Source of the DNA: JBGPYM01 sp041493205 | GTDB lineage: Bacteria > Bacteroidota > Ignavibacteria > UBA10030 > UBA6906 | NCBI GenBank assembly: GCA_041493205.1 | Contig: JBGPYM010000050.1 | Span: 1 to 14,875 of the forward strand | Length of the DNA: 14,875 bases | Direction of reading: 5' to 3' | The notes under the pieces: generated by a model | Database searches by the model: none | Seen by the model: only the letters and a program-made list of their open reading frames with translations | What the model was told of the DNA's origin: nothing | Part shown: positions 5,971 to 12,255 of the stretch, in pieces | How the letters are laid out: every line of letters starts with the position of its first letter | Numbering within the stretch: position 1 is the first letter of the stretch | Position numbers and translations under genes: made by a program

Positions 5971-7785
5971 TTATTTGCAGCCAATTCGTTCCCGTGCTTT
6001 TTTTGCGTCCTCATTCCGGGGATCGAGGCGGAGCACCTTTGCGTACTCCGCGCAGGCCTCTTCCTGAAGCCGTTTGTTGCCTTCGTTGTCCCCTTCCACA
6101 CGGGACTGGACCAGTGCCTGCCCGAGCCAGAGGTGTCCCTGCGGGAGGTTCGGGTCGGTCTGTATCACGCGCCGGAAGTGCTGGGTCGCCTCATCCTTCT
6201 TCCGCTTGTTTTCCCCCGCATCCCCCTTGGGATCGAGAAGCAGGAGCAACGCCTGTCCCCACATCAGGTGCAGGCTGGCGCTTTCCGTTCCCACGGAGAC
6301 GGCTTTGCGGAAGGAATCGATGGCGCGCTCGTACTTGCCGTCGATGAAGAAGAGCTGCCCTTTCTGCATATGGGCCTCGCCCGCTTCCTTCTTGTACTTA
6401 TCGACGTTGGAATTAATCAGCCGCAGGACTTCGTCGTACTGTTCCACCGCCCGGTCGAGCGAATCGACCTGCGCAAAGTAGCGCCCCAGCCAGAGGCGTC
6501 CCTGCATGAAGTCGGATTTCAGTTCCACGGACTTTACCAGCAGCTCACGGCATCGCGTCCAGTTTTTCAGCTGCATGTAGCATGCCGCGGCATTGACATA
6601 GGCGCTGAGCGACCGCGGATCGCACGAGATCTTCCGTTCGAACATCCCCGATGCCCGCGCGTAGTCCTGCCGCTTCATGTAGATGAATCCGAGCGGGAAG
6701 TAGACGTCGCAGTTTGTTGAGTCGGCCTTGATCGCTTCCGTGAGCGCCGCAATGGCTTCATCCTCCCTCCCCACGCCCGCCAGCGCGGCGCCATAGAGTC
6801 CCCAGTCATCCGGTTTCATTGCTTTGCGGCGTATCAGAGCGGCAAACCCCACCTGGGAACCGTTCCAGTCGCGTTCCTTGGCAAGTGAATGCGCCTCCAC
6901 CCGCCAGACCTCGGCATTGGATGAGTCAAAATTCAGGGCATTCTTCGCCGCGGTGGCCGCCTCCGGGAACCGTTCGGCACCGAAGAATGCACGCGAGAGG
7001 AGTGCCGTCCCGTCCACCGACCGGGGCTGCAGCAGGACGAGCTTCTGGAGCGGCGGAATGGCATTCGGAAACTGCTTGGCGAGCACGTAAATCCGCCCCT
7101 TTTCCAGATACGCCTCCGCGAAGGATGAGTCGATCCCTGTAATCGCCTCGTACTCCTTCACCGCTTCATTGTACTGCTTGTTCCGGTAGAGAACGCGGGC
7201 GAGTTTCAGGTGCACGCCGATGTCCTTCGGATTCAGTTCAATCGACTTCTGGTAATTCGAGATGGCAAGGACAAGCACGTTTTGCTTCAGATACGCATCG
7301 CCCAGTTCGGCGTAGATGGACGGCTCGTCCGGTTTGAATTCCTTCGCGCGCGTCAGCTGCACGATCGCGGCATCGATCGAGTCGGCAGCGAGGAGTGTCA
7401 TCCCGTACCCCGCCGCAATGGACACGTCTTTCGGGGCGAGTTTGACGGCGCGGCGGTAGTTGGTGAGCGCGCCGGCGAAGTCCCTCTTCTGCAGGAGCGC
7501 ATCGCCCAGCGCTTTGAGCGCCTGGACCACGTCATTGTCCCGCTCCACGGACGCTTTCAGGAACCCGATCGCTTCGTCCACCCGGCCACGTGCGAGGGAA
7601 ATGACGCCCAGGTAGTAGTTGGATTCCGCCGGTTTCCGGCCGGCCTTCACCGCATCCTTGAACTGGGCGAGCGCCGTCGCGGTATCATGCATTGCAAGAG
7701 CGAGTTTGCCTTTCTCGAACGGGTCCTGACCGGAAGCCGACTGGACGAGGAGCGCTGTACTGATCAGTATGGTGGCGAGTTTCAT
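5971..7785 (-). CDS. Periplasmic TPR-repeat protein, last gene of the Exb/TonB operon
   Basis: This 604-residue protein has a signal peptide (MKLATILISTALLVQSASGQ) followed almost entirely by tetratricopeptide repeats of about 34 residues. Clear units begin at about 88 (VQALKALGDALLQKRDFAGA), 156 (SIYAELGDAYLKQNVLVLAI) and 190 (GVHLKLARVLYRNKQYNEAV), continuing to the C-terminus. TPR arrays are scaffolds for protein contacts, so this is a likely periplasmic assembly or adaptor partner of the TonB/PstS-like proteins. Its ATG overlaps the PstS-like stop by four bases (ATGA), a strong sign of co-translation, and AGGTG lies upstream. It ends the operon and converges on the hairpin at 5916-5947. 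The role of TPR proteins in this setting is not established to my knowledge. Confidence 0.88.
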   Translation of the reverse strand: MKLATILISTALLVQSASGQDPFEKGKLALAMHDTATALAQFKDAVKAGRKPAESNYYLGVISLARGRVDEAIGFLKASVERDNDVVQALKALGDALLQKRDFAGALTNYRRAVKLAPKDVSIAAGYGMTLLAADSIDAAIVQLTRAKEFKPDEPSIYAELGDAYLKQNVLVLAISNYQKSIELNPKDIGVHLKLARVLYRNKQYNEAVKEYEAITGIDSSFAEAYLEKGRIYVLAKQFPNAIPPLQKLVLLQPRSVDGTALLSRAFFGAERFPEAATAAKNALNFDSSNAEVWRVEAHSLAKERDWNGSQVGFAALIRRKAMKPDDWGLYGAALAGVGREDEAIAALTEAIKADSTNCDVYFPLGFIYMKRQDYARASGMFERKISCDPRSLSAYVNAAACYMQLKNWTRCRELLVKSVELKSDFMQGRLWLGRYFAQVDSLDRAVEQYDEVLRLINSNVDKYKKEAGEAHMQKGQLFFIDGKYERAIDSFRKAVSVGTESASLHLMWGQALLLLLDPKGDAGENKRKKDEATQHFRRVIQTDPNLPQGHLWLGQALVQSRVEGDNEGNKRLQEEACAEYAKVLRLDPRNEDAKKARERIGCK

Positions 7786-8705
7786 TCTCCGTGCACCTGC
7801 TGTGATGATAGTTGGACCAGCCGGACCGGCATCGTCATCGGCACCAATCCGTTGCTCTGGAATACCTTCTGTCCCGACGCGCTGGCGACGAACGAGACCA
7901 AACCAAGGCTGATGTCACGATTCACTTCCCGTGAATAGAGATAGACGGGGGCGGTAATCGGATAGTAGCCGAGATACACATATGCCTGCGCGGGAGAGTA
8001 GTACACGCCGGGCGCAAACGTTGAGTCGGGCCGCATGGCCGCGCTCGCGACCGAAATCAGCGTGACCCTTTCTTCGTACCCTTTGAGCCGGTTGAGCCCC
8101 ACGATCCCGATGGCCCCCGGCGTGCGGCTCACATAGTCGATCACTTCCTGTTCGTCGTCGAACGCGCTCGCGCCCGGATCATACCCGCCGCTTTTCAGCA
8201 CTCCCGACCGGAACACTTCGGTGACGCTCGCATTGATACCTGTGACCGCCAGGCGGACCGGAAGGCGTTTCGGCCCGGGCCACCAGGTCTGCGCACCGGC
8301 GAAAATCGAATCGAGCTCTCCGACCCGCAATTCCTTCACAGCAACACCGGGATGCGCGACAACGGCCACCGCCGTCCGGGCGACTTCATACTCCTGGAAT
8401 GACACTTTCGCACGCGCGAGCGCATCCCGCTCTTCGCTGTTCAACGCCCGGGCGAGGGCAATCACCCGGACGCTGTCGGCGGCAAAGGCAGCAACAACAG
8501 CGCGCGCCTGGCCCGCTTCCACAACGACGTCTGCGTCGGGATACTGTGACCGGAACTCCGCCACTTCCCGTTCCATGACCGGGGCGATCGCTTCATCACA
8601 CCCGAGGTGGAGCTTCCCTTTGGTCAGCGTCGTCGATCCCGGCTCCTTGCCCCCGCACCCCGCGAGGAACGCCCCGGCGAGCAGCGTGCAGAGAATCCTG
8701 TTCAT
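7782..8705 (-). CDS. PstS-like substrate-binding lipoprotein without an ABC transporter
   Basis: This 307-residue protein of the PstS / PBP-like family is normally the phosphate-binding part of the Pst ABC transporter. The signal ends in a lipobox, LAGC with Cys17, so it should be a lipoprotein. The fold is recognisable from the N-terminal strand and helix (LHLGCDEAIAPVMEREVAEF), the middle VGELDSIFAGAQTWWPGP and the C-terminal YYPITAPVYLY...FVASASGQKVF. No pstC, pstA or pstB genes are present. The gene sits between a small membrane protein and a TPR gene downstream of tonB, and overlaps both by four bases. GGAGAG lies before its ATG. Residues that hold phosphate in classical PstS look replaced, so the ligand is uncertain and a structural or sensory role is possible. 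Confidence 0.85.
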   Translation of the reverse strand: MNRILCTLLAGAFLAGCGGKEPGSTTLTKGKLHLGCDEAIAPVMEREVAEFRSQYPDADVVVEAGQARAVVAAFAADSVRVIALARALNSEERDALARAKVSFQEYEVARTAVAVVAHPGVAVKELRVGELDSIFAGAQTWWPGPKRLPVRLAVTGINASVTEVFRSGVLKSGGYDPGASAFDDEQEVIDYVSRTPGAIGIVGLNRLKGYEERVTLISVASAAMRPDSTFAPGVYYSPAQAYVYLGYYPITAPVYLYSREVNRDISLGLVSFVASASGQKVFQSNGLVPMTMPVRLVQLSSQQVHGE

Positions 8706-8908
8706 CGTTCTCTCCTGCCCGGTTGACGGAACCAGGTCACCGTGAACTTGTACGACCCGTACAGGAACACCGCCGCCCCCAGTGCGATCCGCAGTTCCCG
8801 GGAGATCCCTCCCCGGTCGAGCACCCCCGTCAGCATGAGCAATCCGGTGACCGCCAGTGCCGCGGCGAGGATGAGGATCATACTGCGCACCCAGTCTTTG
8901 AATGTCAT
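8702..8908 (-). CDS. Small two-helix membrane protein in the Exb/TonB operon
   Basis: This 68-residue protein has two hydrophobic segments at about residues 9-30 (SMILILAAALAVTGLLMLTG) and 41-58 (IALGAAVFLYGSYKFTVTW), and a basic tail, RQPGRRER. It belongs to no family I recognise. It is judged real because its stop overlaps the PstS-like ATG by four bases, it lies in the same direction in an otherwise unbroken operon, and its composition is that of a coherent membrane hairpin. It is the first gene after the 82-base gap with the perfect hairpin, and its ribosome-binding site (GGATGAG) is only fair. It could be an accessory subunit of the ExbB/ExbD motor or an anchor for the lipoprotein; neither is shown. 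Confidence 0.75.
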   Translation of the reverse strand: MTFKDWVRSMILILAAALAVTGLLMLTGVLDRGGISRELRIALGAAVFLYGSYKFTVTWFRQPGRRER

Positions 8909-8931
8909 TGTCTGCTCATCCGGAAAACGGA

Positions 8932-8959
8932 CGGGGAAGGAACACGTGATCCTTCCCCG
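8932..8959 (-). promoter_or_regulatory. Intra-operon hairpin between tonB and the small membrane gene
   Basis: Two perfectly complementary 10-base arms (8932-8941 and 8950-8959) enclose an eight-base loop; CACGTG at 8943-8948 spans most of the loop. On the transcript a TTTT run follows a few bases later, so it could be a partial terminator, or an RNA stability element separating exbBD-tonB from the three downstream genes. Confidence 0.55.
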
Positions 8960-8990
8960 CGACCCCTCTCCCCTGGACCTCTCTGAAGGA

Positions 8991-9728
8991 CTATTTCTTG
9001 TCCTTGAGAATGAACTTGAACGGGACCGAGACCCACACGGAGACCGGTCCGTTGTTCATATACGCAGGCGTAAAGACGAACTGTCTTGCCGCGTCGATGG
9101 CCGGCTCGTTGAAGATCTCGGCGTCGCTTTTCAGAACCACCACCTGCTTCGAGTTTCCTTCCTTGTCGACCCAGATCTTCACCCATACTTTTCCTTCGAG
9201 CCCGGCACGCATCGCGAGTTCCGGATACTTCGGCTCGACGCGCTTGACCACGACCGGTTCCTTCTCCACAGCAACAAAATCGGCCGGGGGCGCATCGTCA
9301 TCGATCTTGATGTCCTGCTGGATCGCCACCTCGCCGGCACCCGTCGCATCGCCGATCGGCGAGACCTGGCTCATTTCGGCCTGGGTCGCAATGGTCTGTT
9401 CGGCTCTCACCTCGGCGTCGGGCACCGGGACAGGTGCGCCGACCGTCGGCTTGGCCGTCGGGGCCTCCACCGCAATCGGGGGGGGCGTGTTGGCGCTGGC
9501 AATCGACGGCGGAGGGCCCAGATCGCTGTACTTCATGATCCGGACGCTCACGGTCGGCGGTTCCTCAGCGCTCAGCAAACCGACCAGGTAATAGGAGCCC
9601 ACGATGACGAGGTGGATCGCCACGGCGATACCGAGACCGCTCAGCCAGTACTTCTGATACAGGGCTTTCAGCTCCACCGCGCCGTACTGGGCACCCTTAT
9701 ATGCACCTGCAACTGCTACCTGTGCCAT
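8991..9728 (-). CDS. tonB: TonB-family energy transducer
   Basis: This 245-residue TonB-type protein carries energy from the ExbB/ExbD motor across the periplasm to outer-membrane receptors. A 28-residue cytoplasmic segment precedes the single membrane anchor (about 29-53, LSGLGIAVAIHLVIVGSYYLVG), whose H39 may correspond to the conserved anchor histidine of E. coli TonB. A Pro/Ala-rich linker (57-150) includes PPPSIASANTPPPIAVEAP. The TonB C-terminal domain occupies 157-243: EPVVVKRVEPKYPELAMRAG, GKVWVKIWVDKEGN, AARQFVFTPA and VSVPFKFIL. GGAGGAG precedes the ATG. It follows exbD by 18 bases. No outer-membrane receptor gene is in the window, so its client is not visible. It may serve general uptake or envelope maintenance, as TolA does. 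Confidence 0.93.
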   Translation of the reverse strand: MAQVAVAGAYKGAQYGAVELKALYQKYWLSGLGIAVAIHLVIVGSYYLVGLLSAEEPPTVSVRIMKYSDLGPPPSIASANTPPPIAVEAPTAKPTVGAPVPVPDAEVRAEQTIATQAEMSQVSPIGDATGAGEVAIQQDIKIDDDAPPADFVAVEKEPVVVKRVEPKYPELAMRAGLEGKVWVKIWVDKEGNSKQVVVLKSDAEIFNEPAIDAARQFVFTPAYMNNGPVSVWVSVPFKFILKDKK

Positions 9729-9746
9729 GGGTACTCTCCTCCGTCG

Positions 9747-10250
9747 TTAAGATTGCACTTTTGCAATGAGCTCCTTGTCCTTGTCAAGCAGGGGCGCAAG
9801 GCTGAACCGTGAGATATTCGCAAGATTGAACTCATCGATGGTGTTGACCATCGTGTTATATTTGGCCAACCGGTCGATTTTCAGCACCGTGATGAGCTTC
9901 GGATTCGCCAGGATGTGCTCTTTCAAAAACGCCCGGAGATTCTTGAACTCCATCTTCTTCGGCGCATCCAGGGCTATGCTCCAGAAGATATCGCCCTTGT
10001 CATTGACCCTGATCGTGAGCAGATTCGATTCTCCGACTTCGACCTTCGCGTTCGGGTCCGGCGGCAAATTGATTTCCATCGTCTGCGGCCGCGACATCGA
10101 CGTCGTGAACATGAAGAACGTTAAGAGCAGGAATGCGACATCGACCAGTGGTGTCATATCGATCCTTATTCCCAGCCTGCGTCCTTTTTTCCGTTTGCCG
10201 CGTCTCCCCTTTTTCTTGGGTTCCGCAGCTGCGACATCTCCTCCTGACAT
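9747..10250 (-). CDS. exbD: ExbD/TolR proton-channel subunit (second copy)
   Basis: This 167-residue ExbD/TolR protein is the rotor-like partner of ExbB that uses the proton gradient. A strongly basic cytoplasmic N-terminus (KKKGRRGKRKKGRR, residues 12-25) precedes the conserved RIDMTPLVDVAFLLLTFFM segment. The membrane aspartate essential for proton transfer is D37. The periplasmic domain runs from about 55 to the end (EINLPPD, LLTIRVNDKGDIFW, KLITVLKIDRLAKYNTMVNTID). It lies 19 bases after the first exbD and 18 before tonB, with GGAGAG before its ATG. Its extended basic tail is absent from the other copy, so the two probably form a mixed dimer or two alternative motors. Confidence 0.92.
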   Translation of the reverse strand: MSGGDVAAAEPKKKGRRGKRKKGRRLGIRIDMTPLVDVAFLLLTFFMFTTSMSRPQTMEINLPPDPNAKVEVGESNLLTIRVNDKGDIFWSIALDAPKKMEFKNLRAFLKEHILANPKLITVLKIDRLAKYNTMVNTIDEFNLANISRFSLAPLLDKDKELIAKVQS

Positions 10251-10269
10251 GAGTTATACTCTCCTCAGG

Positions 10270-10749
10270 CTATTGTTGTTCCCCGGTCGACCGTGACAGG
10301 TCGGTGACGAGGTTGAATCGCGTGATTTGGGTCTTCTGCAGGATGTCCATGACATCCTCGGCGACGCCATACTCGGCCCCCTTGTCACCCTTGATGACGG
10401 TGCGCAACTTCGGATTTGCCGTACGCGCCTGGATGAGATAATTGCCGAGCTGCTCCTTCTTCACTTCGATGCTTGCCTTCAGCGCATTTTCCGCTCCAAA
10501 AAGCCGTCCGCGGAGTATCTGCGAATCCAGGCCGAGGAAGATCCGTCCGTCCGAGGCAATGTTGATCGTCGCCACGTCGGATTCCGGCAGTTTGAAATCC
10601 GAGTGCGACGAGGGGAGGACGATGGTGACCTCATCCGTCGGTTTGAACTGCGTCGTCAGCATGAAAAACGTGAGCAGAAGGAATGCCACATCCACCAGGG
10701 GCGTCATGTCGATCCGGACGCCCTGTCGGTGCGGTTTGAATTTTGGCAT
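10270..10749 (-). CDS. exbD: ExbD/TolR proton-channel subunit (first copy)
   Basis: This 159-residue ExbD/TolR protein has the membrane segment RIDMTPLVDVAFLLLTFFM at residues 12-30, with proton-carrying D20. It has a short basic N-terminus (MPKFKPHRQG) and a periplasmic domain with INIASDGRIFLG and LRTVIKGDKGAEYGVAEDVMDIL. The membrane segment is almost identical to that of the neighbouring copy, but the periplasmic halves differ clearly, which argues for old duplication and divergence rather than a recent repeat. It lies 18 bases after exbB, with GAGGAA before the ATG. Tandem exbD genes are known in Bacteroidota-type Exb clusters. Which copy pairs with which partner cannot be told. Confidence 0.92.
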   Translation of the reverse strand: MPKFKPHRQGVRIDMTPLVDVAFLLLTFFMLTTQFKPTDEVTIVLPSSHSDFKLPESDVATINIASDGRIFLGLDSQILRGRLFGAENALKASIEVKKEQLGNYLIQARTANPKLRTVIKGDKGAEYGVAEDVMDILQKTQITRFNLVTDLSRSTGEQQ

Positions 10750-10767
10750 TGTTTCCTCGCTCCGGGT

Positions 10768-11547
10768 TTAGTCGTTGGTCCGGGTGTTCAGGATCTGCAC
10801 CACGTTGTAACTGGCTTCGTCGATCATGTAGGTGAAATTGTCCACCTTGGTCACGAAGAAATTGTACGCAATGATGCCGATAATGGCCGCCAGCAGCCCG
10901 AGCGCCGTGTTGATGAGTGCTTCGGAAATTCCGATGGAGAGCTGAATCGCGTCCGGGGCTCCTGCCTTGGCAAGAGCGGTGAACGCACGGATCATGCCGA
11001 CCGTCGTGCCGAGAAGTCCCGCCATGGTGGCGATCGAAGCGATGGTCGAAAGGGCAATCAGATTGCGCTCGAGAAGCGGGGTTTCGAGGCTCGTCGCTTC
11101 TTCGATCGCGCGCTGGGTTTCGGCCATCCGCTTTTCCGCGTCCAGCTTCTTGTCCAGGACGACCTGCTTGTAGCGCTCAAGCCCGGTCCGGATGATATTG
11201 GCCGCGGAGCCGCGCTGTGCATCGCACTGCTTGATCGCATCGTCGATCTTTCCCGCCATCAGGCTGTTCTGGACTGATTTCAGGAATGCACTAATCGACA
11301 CCCGGCCACTGGCCTTGCGGAGCGAGAACAGGCGCTCGAAAATCAGGGTGATATCCATCAGCGTGAGCGTGATCAGGAAGGGCACGACGATCCCCCCGGT
11401 GTAGACGGTGCCCAGGAGGTTGTCGGGAACGGTGCGAAGCTCTCCATTCCTGAAGTTGCCGGGGTTGCCGAGGATGAACACATAGATCACGATGGCAACG
11501 ATAGCCGTGATCACAATCACGGAGGTGAGGAAGATGGACTGCTTCAT
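10768..11547 (-). CDS. exbB: ExbB/TolQ/MotA-family proton channel
   Basis: This 259-residue inner-membrane channel protein of the ExbB/TolQ family forms the pentameric ring around the ExbD dimer. Membrane segments are about 6-27 (FLTSVIVITAIVAIVIYVFI), 50-71 (GGIVVPFLITLTLMDITLIF), 165-190 and 208-232. The signature regions are GLLGTTVGMIRAF (178-190) and SEALINTALGLLAAIIG (208-224), where E209 sits at the channel glutamate position typical of the family. The first helix and the loop after it (28-49) are an N-terminal extension compared with three-helix ExbB proteins. AAAGGAG precedes the ATG. It is 36 bases downstream of the STAS gene, so it shares that transcript. Confidence 0.93.
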   Translation of the reverse strand: MKQSIFLTSVIVITAIVAIVIYVFILGNPGNFRNGELRTVPDNLLGTVYTGGIVVPFLITLTLMDITLIFERLFSLRKASGRVSISAFLKSVQNSLMAGKIDDAIKQCDAQRGSAANIIRTGLERYKQVVLDKKLDAEKRMAETQRAIEEATSLETPLLERNLIALSTIASIATMAGLLGTTVGMIRAFTALAKAGAPDAIQLSIGISEALINTALGLLAAIIGIIAYNFFVTKVDNFTYMIDEASYNVVQILNTRTND

Positions 11548-11583
11548 CGAGTACTCCTTTGGTGAGTGGTTGTGAGTGGAAAA

Positions 11584-11934
11584 TTATTCCTGGCCGAATC
11601 CCGCAATCGCATCCTCGCGGGTATCGCAGACGTCGAAGACCAGCGTCAGCTTGGTGATGACAAAGATGTTGTTGATGTTCTTGTTGATCCCGCACACCTT
11701 CACGTGCCCCTTGTTCTTCGAGTATGTGGTGTGGGCCGAGACGAGCACACCGATCGCCGTGCTGTTCAGATACGTGACTTTGCTCAGGTCGATGATGAGC
11801 TTCTTGGTTCCCTGTTCGACAAAATCGGCAACCGCATTCCTCAGCTCATCAGTTTCCTCTCCCCCCACGAGCGAACCCTTGACCTCGATAACCCCTATCT
11901 TCCCACTTTGTAACGTTGTGGTCTTGACTGCCAT
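11584..11934 (-). CDS. STAS-domain protein (anti-sigma antagonist-like), first gene of operon
   Basis: This 116-residue single STAS domain resembles SpoIIAA/RsbV anti-sigma-factor antagonists, which switch partners when a conserved serine is phosphorylated. That serine is present as S58 in VTYLNSTAIGVLVSA. The strand LIIDLSKVTYL and the C-terminal FDVCDTREDAIAGF complete the fold. The start at 11934 is chosen over a longer frame from 11988 because AGGAGG lies four bases upstream of it and the extra 18 residues are outside the domain. No serine kinase (RsbW/SpoIIAB type) or phosphatase gene is in the window. It heads the ExbB-ExbD-TonB operon and lies downstream of a predicted sigma-54 promoter. 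It may control an anti-sigma kinase elsewhere, or act on the membrane complex itself. Confidence 0.9.
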   Translation of the reverse strand: MAVKTTTLQSGKIGVIEVKGSLVGGEETDELRNAVADFVEQGTKKLIIDLSKVTYLNSTAIGVLVSAHTTYSKNKGHVKVCGINKNINNIFVITKLTLVFDVCDTREDAIAGFGQE

Positions 11935-11938
11935 GGTG

Positions 11939-11944
11939 CCTCCT
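11939..11944 (-). promoter_or_regulatory. Ribosome-binding site deciding the STAS start
   Basis: A full AGGAGG sits four bases ahead of the ATG at 11934 on the minus strand. Confidence 0.75.
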
Positions 11945-12011
11945 GGTCTCTGAGCAATTGTGTGAATGAACGCGCCTGCGGCTGGCAACGGGAATGCAAT
12001 GCGAAGAGGGT

Positions 12012-12027
12012 TGCAAACCAGATGCCA
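12012..12027 (-). promoter_or_regulatory. Sigma-54 (-24/-12) promoter for the STAS-Exb-TonB operon
   Basis: The minus strand reads TGGCATCTGGTTTGCA. It has the -24 TGGCA and -12 TTGCA elements, with GG and GC correctly spaced, and 10 of 13 defined consensus bases match. The predicted start near 12001 leaves about 66 bases before the STAS ATG. The NtrC-type activator gene lies immediately upstream. A perfect TTGACA at 12041-12046 offers a rival vegetative -35, but no good -10 follows it. Confidence 0.55.
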
Positions 12028-12130
12028 CGCAGGTTGCCTTTGTCAATATCCGCCCCTTACACGTGCAGCAACATCAGCTTACGGCGATCCGTCGAGGGGT
12101 TGCCTCATGCCGCTGCTGGATCTTCCATCC

Positions 12131-12141
12131 TGCAAAATGCA
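12131..12141. promoter_or_regulatory. Palindromic element, possible enhancer-binding-protein site (proximal)
   Basis: TGCAAAATGCA has TGCA arms around AAA and matches the core of the element at 12209-12219 in 10 of 11 bases. It lies about 135 bases upstream of the predicted sigma-54 start, within the usual range for activator sites. Confidence 0.4.
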
Positions 12142-12206
12142 ATGCCCTGACACATCAAAAGGGGCAGGCATCCGGTAAGCGATGAAGAGAGAACCGCTTC
12201 GTGCAT

Positions 12207-12221
12207 CGTGCAAATTGCACG
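12207..12221. promoter_or_regulatory. 15-base palindrome, possible enhancer-binding-protein site (distal)
   Basis: CGTGCAAATTGCACG is a perfect 7+1+7 inverted repeat with core TGCAAATTGCA. It lies about 213 bases upstream of the predicted sigma-54 start and 35 bases past the stop of the regulator gene. It could also fold in the regulator transcript, but no T-run follows. Confidence 0.45.
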
Positions 12222-12255
12222 GTGCCCGCACCGGGTGAGGATGGTTCGGGGGCCC

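Larger units (their letters stand above)
11935..12255. other. Non-coding regulatory region between regulator gene and STAS operon
   Basis: Roughly 320 bases with no supported gene; small plus-strand frames here have no ribosome-binding sites and no recognisable content. It holds the predicted sigma-54 promoter, the two TGCA-type palindromes and a 10-base direct repeat AATGCAATGC (11993-12002 and 12136-12145). An 8-base repeat GGTTGCCT (12032-12039 and 12098-12105) is also present. I see no convincing terminator for the regulator gene. Confidence 0.6.

Noticed and set aside
5929..6720. 263-codon plus-strand frame opposite the TPR gene
   Set aside because: Antisense to a repetitive protein gene. 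Its first codons run through the terminator hairpin and no family is recognisable.
8742..9812. 356-codon plus-strand frame opposite tonB and neighbours
   Set aside because: It is antisense to tonB, which has clear TonB domains. The translated sequence is rich in His/Arg/Asp runs with no domain, and it has no promoter or ribosome-binding site.
10327..11277. 316-codon plus-strand frame opposite exbB and exbD
   Set aside because: It is a shadow of two strongly recognisable membrane protein genes and has no coherent fold or ribosome-binding site.
12131..12147. Further -24/-12 promoter on the minus strand at GGGCATTGCATTTTGCA
   Set aside because: The GG to GC spacing is one base too long for sigma-54, so I interpret the region as a palindromic binding element instead.
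11962..12185. Small plus-strand frames of 60-70 codons in the regulatory spacer
   Set aside because: They overlap one another in different frames, lack ribosome-binding sites and encode no hydrophobic or domain-like pattern.
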